Source: Gavia stellata (Eukaryota; Chordata; Aves; Gaviiformes; Gaviidae). From it: DNA of 64,000 nucleotides. Below the pieces are notes generated by a model. That model saw nothing but the letters and a program-made list of their open reading frames with translations, was not told the origin of the DNA and did no database searches. The position numbers and the translations under genes were made by a program. Location: assembly GCF_030936135.1 (NCBI RefSeq), contig NC_082603.1, positions 33,295,236 through 33,359,235 on the forward strand, given 5' to 3'. Below, in pieces: positions 36,401 through 48,900 of this stretch; within the stretch, counting starts at the first letter, position 1, and each line of letters begins with the position of its first letter.

Positions 36401-38329
36401 GTGCGGGCATACAAGGATATTTTACCCTGTAAGAGAAAGAAAAATATGTGTAGTAAGCATGTATATGACTGCCAGAGTATATACAATTTCTGCCATAATT
36501 CAAATGTATATCTAGGGATATTGATCTGCAGTAATAATTCATGTAACAACGTAAAAAACATCCAAAAAGATTGCAAAGAACATTTCAAAATAAAATTGCC
36601 TTAAAAACTCTATTTAGTCTAAGCGCTAGGCTTCCGATTTTGTTCTAGCACTAACATATTTTACTCAGCAAATTGCAAAGCTACACATTGCTGTACAGGA
36701 AATACGAAAAAAAAGCGTACATGAGTCACGAGGGAACTGCCTGAATGGAAGGGAGTAAAATACCCACGAAGGAGGACAGGACACCATCAGTGCTAATAGC
36801 TTTTGAAAAATGGTGTGGAGCTGTGGCAACCATGCGTGATTTGGCGGCTGTCTGCTTTGCTTTAGGATTCAGCAGACAGCACACTGGGGGAAAGCAGCAG
36901 GAGTTTGTCCCGGGGTCCTTCGGCTCTCTGCTAAAGAGTGCTCAAATTTGGGGGCAGCTCCGCCCAAGGTGAAGGGATGCTAAGGCCTAGGTCTGGGCAT
37001 GGCTTAAAGGCAGTTATGAAACTAATCCTATCAAATATCTCACTGAATAACTTAGAAAACTTTTACAAAAGTTTTTCCAGTGGAGTCACAGATGTAACTG
37101 CAATAAACAACTGTGTTTCAAGCTTAACAGGCTTTTCTTTTAATATAACTGTTACCACCAGTGCCAAAAATTGTGACTGCCACATAGAGTTCCTTAGTTC
37201 TCAAGATAAAAGGTGAATCTTTAAAAGATTTCTGACCTTTGGGGGCAGTATTAAACTACACAGCATCACAATATATAGACTTAATGTAGCCGCTTCATGT
37301 TTCATAAGAAATATTTACTACAGCAATGCCTCTACTATGTTTCTCCCATCTCACACTGTCCAAGTCCTGCCAGAGGAGAGCTGTGAAAAATCTGAGACCT
37401 TATATGGAGTAAATAAAGAGCAATTTTCAGAGCCAGATGAATTTGTGAAATATGGAAGCCATCGTATATGTAAAGACAAGACCTCGTACTTCACAGCAAG
37501 TGAAGCCACAAACGAATTATTGAGGCCTTTCATCACAAACAGAACGATTCTGTGTTCTGCAAATGTTCGCTTTGTTGCAAGACTGACATTCGATTTAAAA
37601 CATTTCATTCTTTTTATTAAAAAAATGAAAGCGTACATCTCTTTAGGTTAACTGTTTCTGTTCAGAGAGCATCTGCTGATGGAGTCACCGGGGGCTAAAA
37701 TTTACTTTGCTACCTTTCCAGGGATAATGAAACGTCTTTTGCAACCTTTCAGTAGTTCAAGCAAAATTTTTCTTTAAAACAAAAGCGTATCGTTAGCCTG
37801 GGGGGAAAAAGAAAGTCTTAGAGTCTTAGGTTTTCTGTAGAAAGGGGCCTTTGTGAACTGTCATTAATCGATAGCTACCACACATGTGACAAACATATTT
37901 ACTCCCAAGCATTGTCAGACTTAGTCATTCTGGTATTTTTTACACGTAAAGGTTTCTGCAGACCTTCTGGTACAGCCCTGCCAACAAACCCGCTCCGTAG
38001 GGGCCAGTTTAAAGAGCAGGATGGAGTCATCTACAGTCTCTTCCCACACACCATCGTTTGTGCGTATACTGAAGCCCGTACCAGGATTTTTTGCAGCCTT
38101 AAGAGCCTCGGTGAAAACCAGGATTTACTGCGTTCTTCCCAGCTGTGCTAGTAAAGCTTTTTAGCACAGATCTCACAGGAGGTACGAGTGTGATCCTTGG
38201 TTTATGGCCGCAGAAAACAGAAGCGGAAAAGGCGTGATACAGCTATGGTATGTGTTTAGAGAATGGGGCTGAATCCTGGAACGGATCACCCCACTGCCTC
38301 TTGATCCAAGGCCGTGCCGGCTGGGCAAG

Positions 38330-39850
38330 CTCTGGACGGCCCGGGGGCCGCCGGCCCGCGGTCCCTGCACACTGCCCGAGGCCGCGGGGAGCGCGGGGGG
38401 CGGGAATGGCACACCTCCCCCCGGCCCCTCCGAGCGGGGCGGCGATGTCCCCTCCGCAGCGACACGCACCGCGAGGCGGGCGCCCGAGCGCCGAAACCAA
38501 GCGGGCTTTCGAGGGGCAGCCAGAAACGCGCTCGCACCCCCCGCCCGCGGGCCCCGGCGGCGAACGGGCGGCGCCGAAACCGGCGAGGGCCGCGGGGCGG
38601 GGGAAGGGGCCGCGGCCTGAGGGACGGCGCGGCTCCGCCTCCGGCCCCGCAGCGCGCGGCAGCCCCCCTTTGCCGCTCGCCTTTCGCCGCCAGGCGCCCG
38701 GCTCTGGTTGGCTGTGCCGGCCCGCCGAGGCCCGCCGGCTCGGGGCGGCGCTGGGGAGCGGAGGGACCGGGCGCCGCCGGCGGGAGGGACGGGGCGGGGC
38801 GGGGCGGGGAGGGGGGGGGCGAGGCCCCGCCCCGGCCGTTCCCTCAGGCCCGCTCAAACGGCGCCGCCGTGGGCCGCGCGCCTCTCGCTGTGATTGGCGG
38901 AGGCGGGGAAGGGCGGGGCTAGAGCGGGACCAATCCACCGCCGCTGGAGGGGGGTGTCTCGGCGGAATGGTTCAGCCCAGCCGCCTCCCATCCCCCGCCT
39001 CGCGAGCCCGAGCCCTTTGGCCGGGCCGTTACCAGCGCCCGCGCGCGCCCAGGCAGGACCCCGCGGGCTGTCCGCCGCATTGCCTGACGGCGGCGACGGC
39101 CGAGGCGCGGCGCCGGCGCCGTCGGCGGGCCCGTGCAGGGGTGTCGCTCGGTCGCCGCAAGCTGGTGGGAGACAGACCGCCGGCGGTCACCATGGCCCTT
39201 CGGTCCTGGCGGGCGCCGGCGGCGGCTTCCGCTCCGGCGTTTGAGCGGGGCGGCCGCGAGCGCCTGGGCGCGAGGAGGGGTGAGGGCGCGGGTCCTGGCG
39301 GCGCGGAAAACGCGCCAAGTTTCCCGTGGTGGGGAGAGCGGCGCCGGGGCGCCCCGCGGTCTCCATGGCAACCGGCGGGCAGCGGCGGCGGCCCGCGCCG
39401 TGCCAACATGTAGCGGTGAGGAGAGGCGGCTCCGCCGCCGCCGCGATCCGCTCCCGCGGGGCCGCTCCCGGGGGCCGGGCCGGGCCCGCCGCGCCGTCTC
39501 CGCCGGCGGGCGAGCGGCCTCCCGGGCGGGCGGCACCGCGAGGACGGGACCGTGAGGGCGGGCGGCGCGGGGCAGCGTCCCGCGGGCCGGGCGGGAGGCG
39601 GGAGGCGCGGGCGGGGCGGCGGGCAGCCGCCGGGGAGGGCAGGCGGCTGTCAGGAGCCCGGGGCGGGGGGCTCCGGGGCCGCGCTCCGCTCCAGCGCCCG
39701 CCGCCGCTTCCCGCACGGAAAGTAAATGGCGACGCGTCTCTGTGGTGTGTGTCCAGGTGTGAGCGGCGAGCGCAGCTTCCCGGCCGGGCTGGCCGCCTCC
39801 CCCGCTCACCTGCCCGCCAGGAAAGATGCCCGGGGTCTTGCCGAGTGACA
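38330..39850. promoter_or_regulatory. USP1: CpG island, USP1 promoter and 5' region
   Basis: About 1.5 kb of very GC- and CpG-rich sequence immediately upstream of the USP1 start codon. It contains a GGGGC run (about 38790-38815), an inverted CCAAT box at 38893-38897, GC boxes at about 38900-38918 and a direct CCAAT box at 38930-38934. It has no TATA box, which fits a housekeeping, cell-cycle-linked gene. A near-match to an E2F site (GCGCCAAG) is at 39312-39319. The transcription start is inferred downstream of the CCAAT pair, at about 38.95-39.1 kb. Confidence 0.75.
39192..39413 (+). other. Upstream open reading frame in the likely USP1 leader
   Basis: A 73-codon frame starts in a near-perfect initiation context (GTCACCATGG) and ends in TAG two bases before a good donor, GCG|GTGAGG at 39416. 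If the first exon of USP1 spans this region, ribosomes would meet this start before the real one. The product would be rich in Arg, Gly, Ala and Pro, with no known domain. Whether it is transcribed or translated is not shown by the sequence. Confidence 0.35.
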
Positions 39851-39995
39851 GCACCGGGCCGGCGAGAGGGAGCCCCTCGAAGAAGAACAGGCTTTCGCTG
39901 AAGCTCTTCCAAAAGAAGGAGGCGAAAAGAGCGCTGGACTTCACCGAGTCCCAGGAAAATGAACAAAAGAGTGCAGAATTCAGAGGCTCCGAGAT
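39826..39995 (+). CDS. USP1: USP1 exon 2, start codon and N-terminal extension
   Basis: Starts MPGVLPSDSTGPARGSPSKK, very close to mammalian USP1, and ends in phase 2 at donor GTACGT. A likely acceptor, CTGCCCGCCAG, ends at 39820, so only five bases precede the ATG. Another acceptor (TGTCCAG, near 39757) would make the leader longer. Confidence 0.95.
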
Positions 39996-42900
39996 GTACG
40001 TAGGAGTTTCGCTCTGAATGAGCCTTTCTGGTTGTACTGTGAAAGTAATCCGGCAGCTGAACGAGAGCTGCGTTCGATGCGATGGGTAAACAACGCTGCT
40101 CCGTCCACTCTTTACGTTGTATGTTCTTGCATAAGTACGTGCTTCAGCGTGTACGAAATAAACCCTTAAGCCAAGTTAATCAAACTGAACTAACTACTCG
40201 CTATAATGAATTTCTGGAACTATTTACTTTTAAGAAAACAAGTTTGCTGTACTGTGGATGTTTAGTTGGCTGGCAAGCTTTTTAATAACTTGGAAGAAGT
40301 TAGCTTATTTGAAGTTAATATAAGGTAGTTATTCTGATGTTGAATTATTTAAAGAATATTAAAATGTAGGGGTCTGCAAAACGAGTTTTAAAGAAAAAAT
40401 TTTGGATTTTAAAGGTGACTTCTGCTGGAAGTGAAAGAATTTATTATGCTGTTTACTGTCATTCGTGAGGGTGTTTCAAGCCCTGAGCAAATCTGTCAAC
40501 TCATTTCATTGCAGCTAGTGAGGAAATTTACATGGGAAAAAGAAAAATTGCTTAATCATGGTAAATTACAAAAACACGTTGGAGACTTTAAAACATTGTT
40601 CTGTTGTGTCAGTACGGTGCATTATCACTGCACATAATGTGCCAGGTTCACTGGTTCCTTTTTTCTCCCCCCCGCCCGTATTTATTGTCGTTTGCATCCA
40701 GAAATGAAGTGTTGTGAATCTGGAGCAGGGGAGAAATAGAAAACACGTGGTAGACACTTTTTAATTAGTGCTGCCTTGGAATGAACAAAGACCATACAAA
40801 AGTATTTTAAAGAAAAGTTTGTTGGTTCCTTAAATCAGTCTCCTGATGTTTTTTGAAAAATATGTATTGGAACTAACAGCAGATTTGCCTGCTTCTTGTA
40901 AACCTGTCTGGTTTTGTGTAGGTTACTGAGAAGAAGGGTTACAGTTGAGCAGTTTGTGTTTGAGTGCCCAGAGTAGCCGTACGGACACTCTCAGAAACAC
41001 TTTGACATGATTTTGATCTGTATGTATTAGCCATTAATTCTATAAGCTAGCTCTGAGATGGTAGATGGCCCGGAGAGAGGTTTGCATGTGTACCAGAAGG
41101 AGTAATTTTCAAAAATTGTCTCTTACGCACACTTTTCTCTATTGAACAGTGATCAGGTTGTTCCTGCAGCGCAGCCTCCCGCGCTTGTTAGCTGTGAGAA
41201 AAAAGACAACATGTTGCCTTTTGTGGGCTTGAACAATCTGGGTAACACTTGTTACCTTAACAGCGTACTTCAGGTAAGATCATGTTCAGGGCGCCTCGAA
41301 AAGATGATTTCTTTCTTTCGGTTCAGCAGAAGTGAGTGAGATTTGTAGTTTGATATTACATAGATGTCTGGATGTAGTGTGAAGGGAATCTAATTACAGT
41401 GGGGGAAAAAAGATGATACTGCAGGAAATGTGCGCACCGTAGGTTGCCTTGATCGGGTAATTTTTCGGTTTACATACTCTGGGCACCTCCCTGCTATGAA
41501 TAATCCTGCATCTTTGCGTGCTATGCAGCAGTCTTGGGAGATGCAAAGCTCGTTTGATTGTAAATGTGGATATGTGTGTTGAGTAACTTCTTACTTAACC
41601 AATTATTCTCTTGTTTTAAACTGTTGCTTTCAGGTATTATATTTTTGTCCTGGTTTTAAAACTGGAGTAAAACATTTATATAATATTATTTCAAAGAAGA
41701 AAGAATCTTTGAAGGATGAAGGAGAGCAAAAAGCAGAAAAGGTAATATATCTCACGACACGTTCCTTTACTTGTAATTGTGCGAGTGAGGCTGCATGCCA
41801 TGAGTGCAGTGAAAATTTAACTGATTTCTTCTGTTTATAAGAAGTTCTGCAGTGTTGTTTTTCTACAGCGCTATTTCAGGTAAGGATACATTTGAGTTGC
41901 TTTGAACTTGTGTTCAGAGTGTCTGTAAACTTGTAAGCACAAGTTTTAAGTTTAACAGAAGAAATTCAAGAAGATAATCTCACTGTGCTTCTGACATTAA
42001 GATAATGATGATACAATACTTTGAGTGGATGGAAATTGGAGTTTGGTGGGCAAAGATGGGTTGGGTTTTTAAAATAATGGATAGTCTGGCTTTCTATCTG
42101 TTTTCTACTGGCAAAAGAGCAATATAACGTCTGAAACTCACCTGCTTCCCATAGCAGGCAAAAAAATCTGTCAAATGTCTGTTAGAAAACTGAGGGCAGG
42201 AGAGAAGAAGTTTAACTTGTTGTGACAGACAAAACTGCAAGTATTTTTATTCTTTATATGTTGTTATTGCAGGGAAATTGTAAAGAAGATCCACTGGCAA
42301 GTTACGAACTAATCTGCAGTTTGCACTCATTGATTCTTTCAGTTGAGCAGCTTCAAGCCAGCTTTCTCTTAAATCCAGAAAAATACACAGATGAACTTGC
42401 TACTCAACCACGAAGGCTACTGAATACCCTTAGGTACAAATTGTCTTAAACACATTGTCAGAATTTTCACCTGAAGTTTTGAGGTCATTGTACAGCACAG
42501 CATTAGAGACTTGCGGGAGGTAGATGGTCTTAAATTTGGGGCATCGTTACAGGAACTTTTTCGTGTTTATTGTTACCCCTATGATATCATAAATTTGAAA
42601 GTAAATTTTCATTTTGTAATAATATAATTTAAATCCAGCAGCGAATTTAAAACAGCATTTAGCCTTAGGTATGTAAGTATTCTGCTTGACCTGAGAAGGA
42701 CCGCTGCTGGGTTGCAACTGAATGTGTGTTTAAATGCGTAAGGCTGTAGCTACCTTCCCACGGCTATCTGTGACAGACAGGAGTTCTCTCTCGGCCTGGA
42801 GAGGATCCTCCCCTGCTTCTATATCTAAACTCCCTAATTTAAATCTCAAATCGTGTTAGCTAATTAGTAAAGAATAACTAGTCTTCATTGCCTTGCTCAT

Positions 42901-45900
42901 TTACTTTTACTTTTAATAGAGAGCTCAACCCTATGTATGAAGGTTACTTGCAGCACGATGCCCAGGAAGTTCTGCAGTGTATCCTGGGTAACATTCAAGA
43001 AACGTGTCAGCTACTGAAGAAGGAAGAATTAAACAAACTGCCCATGGAAGAGCCTGCAGCTAAACTGGAGGAAAAACGTAATCAAAACACTGAGAGCAAT
43101 GGAACTGGCAACCCTGCTGAGGAGGAGGATAATGCACCAAGTAGCCACGTTGGAGAGGTAGCTGAAGACAAGCTACTCAAAGGAAACGGGAAAAGAAAAA
43201 GCGATGCCGAGGGTGGCAACGCAAAGAAAAAATCCAAAGTATCAAAAGAGCAAATTGCAGCAGAAGAAAATCAAAGACAAACCAGGTCAAAGAGGAAAGC
43301 AACAGGAGAAAAGCTAGAAAATCAAACTGATGCCATTGCCAAGTGTTCCAGTGAAAATGAGAGTGCGAAGCCAACACAGAAGAAGTCACGGCTTAGATTA
43401 AACTGGTTAAAATCTTCATGCAAACAGCCTAGTATTCTGTCTAAATTTTATAGTCTAGGGAAGTTGACTACAAACTTAGGATCCAAAGACCCAGGGAAAG
43501 AATATGATGACTGTGAGCTTGAAGAGTCAACCATAAAGTGCGAAAATGGTAACAATATTAAAGAAGAGCATCGTGAACCAGCGTCTCCTGTGGAAAGCCA
43601 TAATGAAAAAGGAACTGAAAAAGAACCAAAAAAGGAAGGTTGGTGAACAAGTGTATGGGCTTAAAATTAGTATGATTAAGAAATCGCTATGCGTGGGAAG
43701 TCAGCCTTCAGACTGTGTAGCCAGCAGAGCTCTCAAAATAGAAAATTACATTTTTAGGAATTGAAAAAGATCTTTATGAAAGAGAAGAATTTATTTTTAT
43801 ACATGTTGTGAGTTTTCTTTTTTCTCTTTTAATAACTTGACATGTTCAGCTTACATCTTAAGAGATATTTCTCTAACATTATGTAATCAGTGTACAATAT
43901 AAAAAAAATGTCAGAATATTATCAGGTTTATATTATCACTAATTTTTGTCATGTGTAGAAATAGCAAGTGGATTTGAGATGTAAAGGAGGATTACTGTCA
44001 GGAGCAAACAGAATCAAACCCCGTTGGCTATGGCTTTGTGTCCCAAGTCTTTACAAATAATATCCTCTTCTTCCCTCCCTTTTCTTCAGTCCTTCCATAT
44101 TTTCAAGCTTCCCAGGAACTAGGAAAGACACCAGATGTATTATATATGCTAATTGGCAGGCAGGTATGGATTTTGTTCGCGTCAATGAAACAAGATACCT
44201 CTGAGGGAAGGGCTTGGATATGAATTCAGTAGTTAGTAATTTGGAACTTTCTTTCTGATCCAACCACCAGTTTTAATAAAAATTTGAAGGAATGCAGAAT
44301 CTTTTGAGATCTCCGTTTCTTCAGCAGATTTGACTAAAATTGGCCAACAAGTTCAGAAAGTATTGGAGGAGAGGACTGAGAATAGAGATCAGGCAAAAAT
44401 ACAAGTGTGATCTTCCCTGAGAAGGCTAAAACTCCATATGAAGAAGGCAGCGCATTGATGAGAAATGCAAATTTTCCAGAACATGACGTCGTCACACTTG
44501 ATGTGTAAAACAAGAACCTAATCTTAAAACAGAAATTAAGGTTTGAGGGCCAAGGGAAAGGGGCTCCCTGTTCAGTAACAAGTAGATAATACTGTGAAAA
44601 TTGCATGCGATAAGCAGCTTTTTCTTTTTTTTCTATTCCTATCTGGAATCCCAAAAAAGCCATGCCTGTAACATGGTGATTTTCCAAGAAGGATAGCCAG
44701 GTTTTCCAAGAAGGATAGCCAGGTTCTGAAGTGTCTTTTGAATAAAATGCATCTTGTTAAGTGATCTGGCATATCCTTTCTCTAGGTACAGAGCTGGCCG
44801 TTCTTGAACTAGTGGAGAAGCTGTTCCAGGGCCAGTTGGTACTGAGAACAAGATGCTTGGAGTGCGAGTGCTTTACTGAAAGACGAGAGGATTTTCAGGA
44901 CATCAGTGTTCCAGTGCAAGAAGATGAACTTTCTAAAACTGAAGAGAGTTCTGAAAGTAAGTAATTATTGAAAAGGCTTGTGGATCTGTTTCTGCTTCAG
45001 CCAGCCAGTGAGGAAGGACAGTGCCGTAGTTATCAAGGAACACTGCTCCTGTTTGTGCTGGTTAAAATTAGAGGCTGTTCTGTTATCTCTTGTCCTGATT
45101 AACTTTAGACTTTGGAAACACAGTGCTGATAATGTAGACAGATCCGGACAGTACTAAAATTGTTTCAGGTCTTAACACATAACACAGACTGCTTACAGTC
45201 CTTCACTTAAGTACATGTTTTCCTGCTTATAAATAGGTATTTTCTTTGATTTGGGTCTTCCCTTTCCTCCTGGATAAGAAATTCTTCTGCTTTTTCTTCA
45301 TTTTCTAAGAAATGCCTACATTTTTTCTCAAAAATAAAAGAAATGAGAAACCAGCTTCTTGTTAATTTACTGTAAAAAATTATTTTTTCAGTATTTTAGA
45401 CTGTCATTACCTTAACAGCGTTTGTTTTATATTTGTAAATGTTAGTCCTCTGGTATCTTTCACAAAGATAGTATGAGTACTTAGTCCTTAGTGGTGTGTA
45501 CTTAGTTTTTAGCTATTTTCAAAAGTAAGCATGTCAACAATACATTTTCAAATTCAGGATTTTAAAGAAATTAATTTTAGTTCTCATGGACTTAATTTGG
45601 AGCAGCTTTTACTATTTTTGCCATCCCCGTTTTGCTGAAGGACTTCAGAGTAAAGTGTGGGGGGTGGTGTTCGTATGTAAAATGCTACCCACAGCGTGGG
45701 TGATCCTGTCATCAGCAGCGTGAAGCTGTCAGGGGAGGCAAAGCGTAAAAAGTGAAAGGGAACTTTCTGGTTGTTTTGGAAGCTTGCCTTAATGAGTGAA
45801 ATTTTGGTCTCAAATACACGCCCCCAATTGCCAGACATGGCAACGGAATTAGCACGTGCGATCTGAAGACAAGCTTTGGGAAGACCGTAGATTTTTAATA

Positions 45901-48900
45901 ATACCCATTAAGTGATACTTTCATCACTTCCTGAAACGATTCAAAGATTTGAATACATTTTCTATTTCATACATATTTAGTGTTCTTTCCAGTCTTGATA
46001 CTAGTTTTTGAACATGTCTTAACTTGACATATTTTGGTTTGTTGTTATTCTGGTGGGATGCCTTGGAAATGTAAATAATAGCAGATCTGTGAACGTAATG
46101 ATTCTCTTTTGTAGTTTCTCCAGAGCCAAAAACAGAAATGAAGACTCTTAAATGGGCGATTTCACAGTTTGCGTCAGTGGAAAGGATTGTGGGAGAGGAT
46201 AAATATTTCTGCGAAAACTGCCATCATTACACAGAAGCAGAACGCAGCCTTTTATTCGATAAAATGCCTGAAGTTATAACAATTCATTTGAAGTGCTTTG
46301 CTGCTAGTGGCTTAGAGTGAGTATGCAGATTGACTATATTACGAAACAGTGTGCTGTTGGAAGGGAGATCTTACCAGAACAGATGAAAATGTTTTGTAAC
46401 TTTTCCAAAAGCAGATTTCTAGACTGAAATTAACTTAAATCAGTGGGACCCAGCCCCTAATTTCCTAAAGGCTTTCTGTTGTTACAAGTAGTGGCAGAAA
46501 TTACCTCCAGGAAAATATACTTTCAGGAGACATCTTAACAAAAATTGTTTCATCTGTATTCTTACAACAGCCCGATATCCTGATGTTTCTTAAAACTTTG
46601 TTTACTTTCAGTCTCACCTGTCTGTATGAGTTGAGGCAGGTTTAAGAACTTTAGCAGAACGAGTAATGAGAACAAAAATTAATTTTATGGTCGCAACTAG
46701 TGGTACACTTTGGTCTCTAACTGAATTGGGAGTACTAAAGATCAGAAAAAAAAAATCAGGAAACATTTTAAAGAGCTAACACACAGTACGGGAAAATTGA
46801 TCAATTCCTTTAAAAATACAGTAATATCAATGTCATTGATGTTCAACTGCTGAGCAATCAGTTTGATGTTATATACTGTAGAAATTCTTATTTTTTGAAG
46901 ATTATTCTTATGAGAGTGTTCTTCACCTTTTTTCATACTTAGGAATTTAGGGATTTCCTTTGGGAAGGGAGGAAAAAAAAGCAACCAACAAAACCCTGCC
47001 TGTCCCTACAGTACACAAACGCAATAATGCCATGACACTTTATGCACAGCATTTTGCAGTAAACTCTGTTTCTTCACTGAGATTCAAATAATGAAAAATG
47101 ACAGAAGGCTTCATCAGGAAAGACTTCTTAAAACTCTGAACTGTTCCCCCAGATCCTTTAGCAAATTGTTACATCATTAATTGCGTTTTTGAGTGACTAG
47201 ACAATTTTAGTAACATTTGCAGACTTGGCCTGTATTTTCAACTTCTCCTAGTATTCAGTTTAACATAACTTTTGCTGTCTGCATTAACTTTGCTGGATGC
47301 AGCAGAAGATAAACTTGTGTTGGTTTCAGCATCCCCCAAGCTGGCATCTGTTCCAGAGAGCCAAGCACGCTTCTCTGCTGCAGCCTGTGTTTCGTAACCT
47401 GATGGCTAGGTGTAGTCCTGAGACTTAACACTCAGCAGCTTTGTGATATGCAACAAGTTACTTACTTAGGCACAAATTAGTTTGGCCTTTTATCCGCTTG
47501 GCTCCCTGTGGTTTGCTTTTCCCTGTTGATTGGCTTTAGACCTTCAGAGCCACCTTGCCAGCAGGACACCGAGTACACGAAGTCTTCCATGGAATTTAGT
47601 TTATAATATTTGTGTCGTCAGTGTATTTTAGAACTTGAAGTGAATAGGAGCTTTGGCACTATACAGATACAAAATGTAAGTTGACAGATGATTTCTCAGA
47701 AGACGCTCTATAAGCAAGTGCTGATAACTGGTCAGTGTAAGTGAGATTTGTAAAATAACTTATCGTCAAGGATTCTATTAAGATAGATTTGCAGGTAGCT
47801 CGCTAAGATTGTTAAAACTAGAATTCTCACTCTGCTCGTTTTTAGTATTTGTTTTTAGGAGTATCTCGGTTTCTGACAAAGTAGAAAGGAAACTTCCTTT
47901 GTCTCTAATGTCTGCTAACATCTCTTCATACAAGTGTAGGATCGCAACATACAAAATTGTCTTTTCATTGTTCTACATAATATTTGAGTGTCACAACAAG
48001 GCAGAGAAAAAGTTGCACACTCTTTAAAAATCGTAATGCTACTATTGAGTAGCCCTTGATATGAGATGGTAGCCTGGTAGGATTATAGGCTATTCAAAAA
48101 AATACAACCTGAGATGTCCACCTGAAAGGAAACCTGAATATTATCTTCAGTTTGCTCCTACGTTTGCTACTTTTTTGTTTCTGTGAGGAAGTACTTGCAG
48201 GTTAACCAGCCATCTCCTGAATCACTTACCTCTTCTTCTGTCCTGGCAATCTTCTGGTCCTTCCTCCAAAATACTCAGACCTACATCTGGGTCAGACTGA
48301 ATCCAATCTCTTGTGGTGTTCCTCATGTGTCCTCTGAATCATGCCATACATTTTCTGCCAAGTGCTAGCAGCCAGAGATTAAGGAAGTAAGAGTGGAAAC
48401 ATCAGATGCAGAACTGGAGTCAGTGATGAAGCTGAAGCTGCTGAGAAGATTGTTTCCCAGTTTTTGGCTTGGACATTTTATCTTGGACAAAACCATGTTC
48501 TTTCCAAACATCTTGATTTGGAGTAATAAAGCACAGCTGCAAATCAAATGGGGAGGAACCGAAGCTAAACCAAAGCACTGGCTTACTCCATAGTATCCGG
48601 GGTCGCTCTTACGGTGGTTTTGGAACAATGAGCTTTGATGGCACTTCCCCCAATTGGCTTACGTAAACTTGTAATATTTATTGTAAAACTACTACTCTCT
48701 TCATAGATAAGACAGCAATGGTTTGCCCTAAAAGTATTAACAGACTGTTTCGTTGGCCTTAAATGAAGTTTTTAAACTTAAGAATCTTCACACGACTTCT
48801 CTTAGCTCCAGTAAAAATTTTGAAATCTTGTCTGCTTCTCAGTTGTGCTCTACTGAGTTGTCTGAAGACTGAGTTTTAAATAAATGAAGAGAAATGAAGC

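Larger units (their letters stand above)
25951..38290. other. Intergenic region between the KANK4 and USP1 promoters
   Basis: About 12.3 kb separate the two head-to-head genes. I recognise no coding exon, RNA gene or transposon. It holds short tandem duplications at 26296-26331 and 30384-30427, and an A16 run at 31425-31440. A GC-rich patch at about 26.6-27.1 kb has no recognised feature. Open frames up to 203 codons occur, but none has a recognisable domain. Confidence 0.65.
41274..42919. other. USP1 introns 3-5 (with exons 4 and 5 between them)
   Basis: Introns 41274-41633, 41742-42272 and 42434-42919 are short and AT-rich, with standard GT-AG ends. I see no repeats in them. Confidence 0.85.

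Noticed and set aside
38250-39413. A 387-codon plus-strand frame across the USP1 CpG island
   Set aside because: High GC content removes stop codons in several frames on both strands here. It has no domain and its composition is Arg/Gly/Ala/Pro only. Only its last 73 codons, as an upstream ORF, are kept as a weak candidate.
38919-39966. Minus-strand frames of 259 and 341 codons opposite the USP1 start
   Set aside because: They are GC-driven open frames antisense to the USP1 leader and first coding exon, with no recognisable protein.
44671-44730. Short direct repeats considered as part of a CRISPR-like or integration site
   Set aside because: There are only two adjacent copies with no spacers, inside a vertebrate intron. 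It is a simple tandem duplication.
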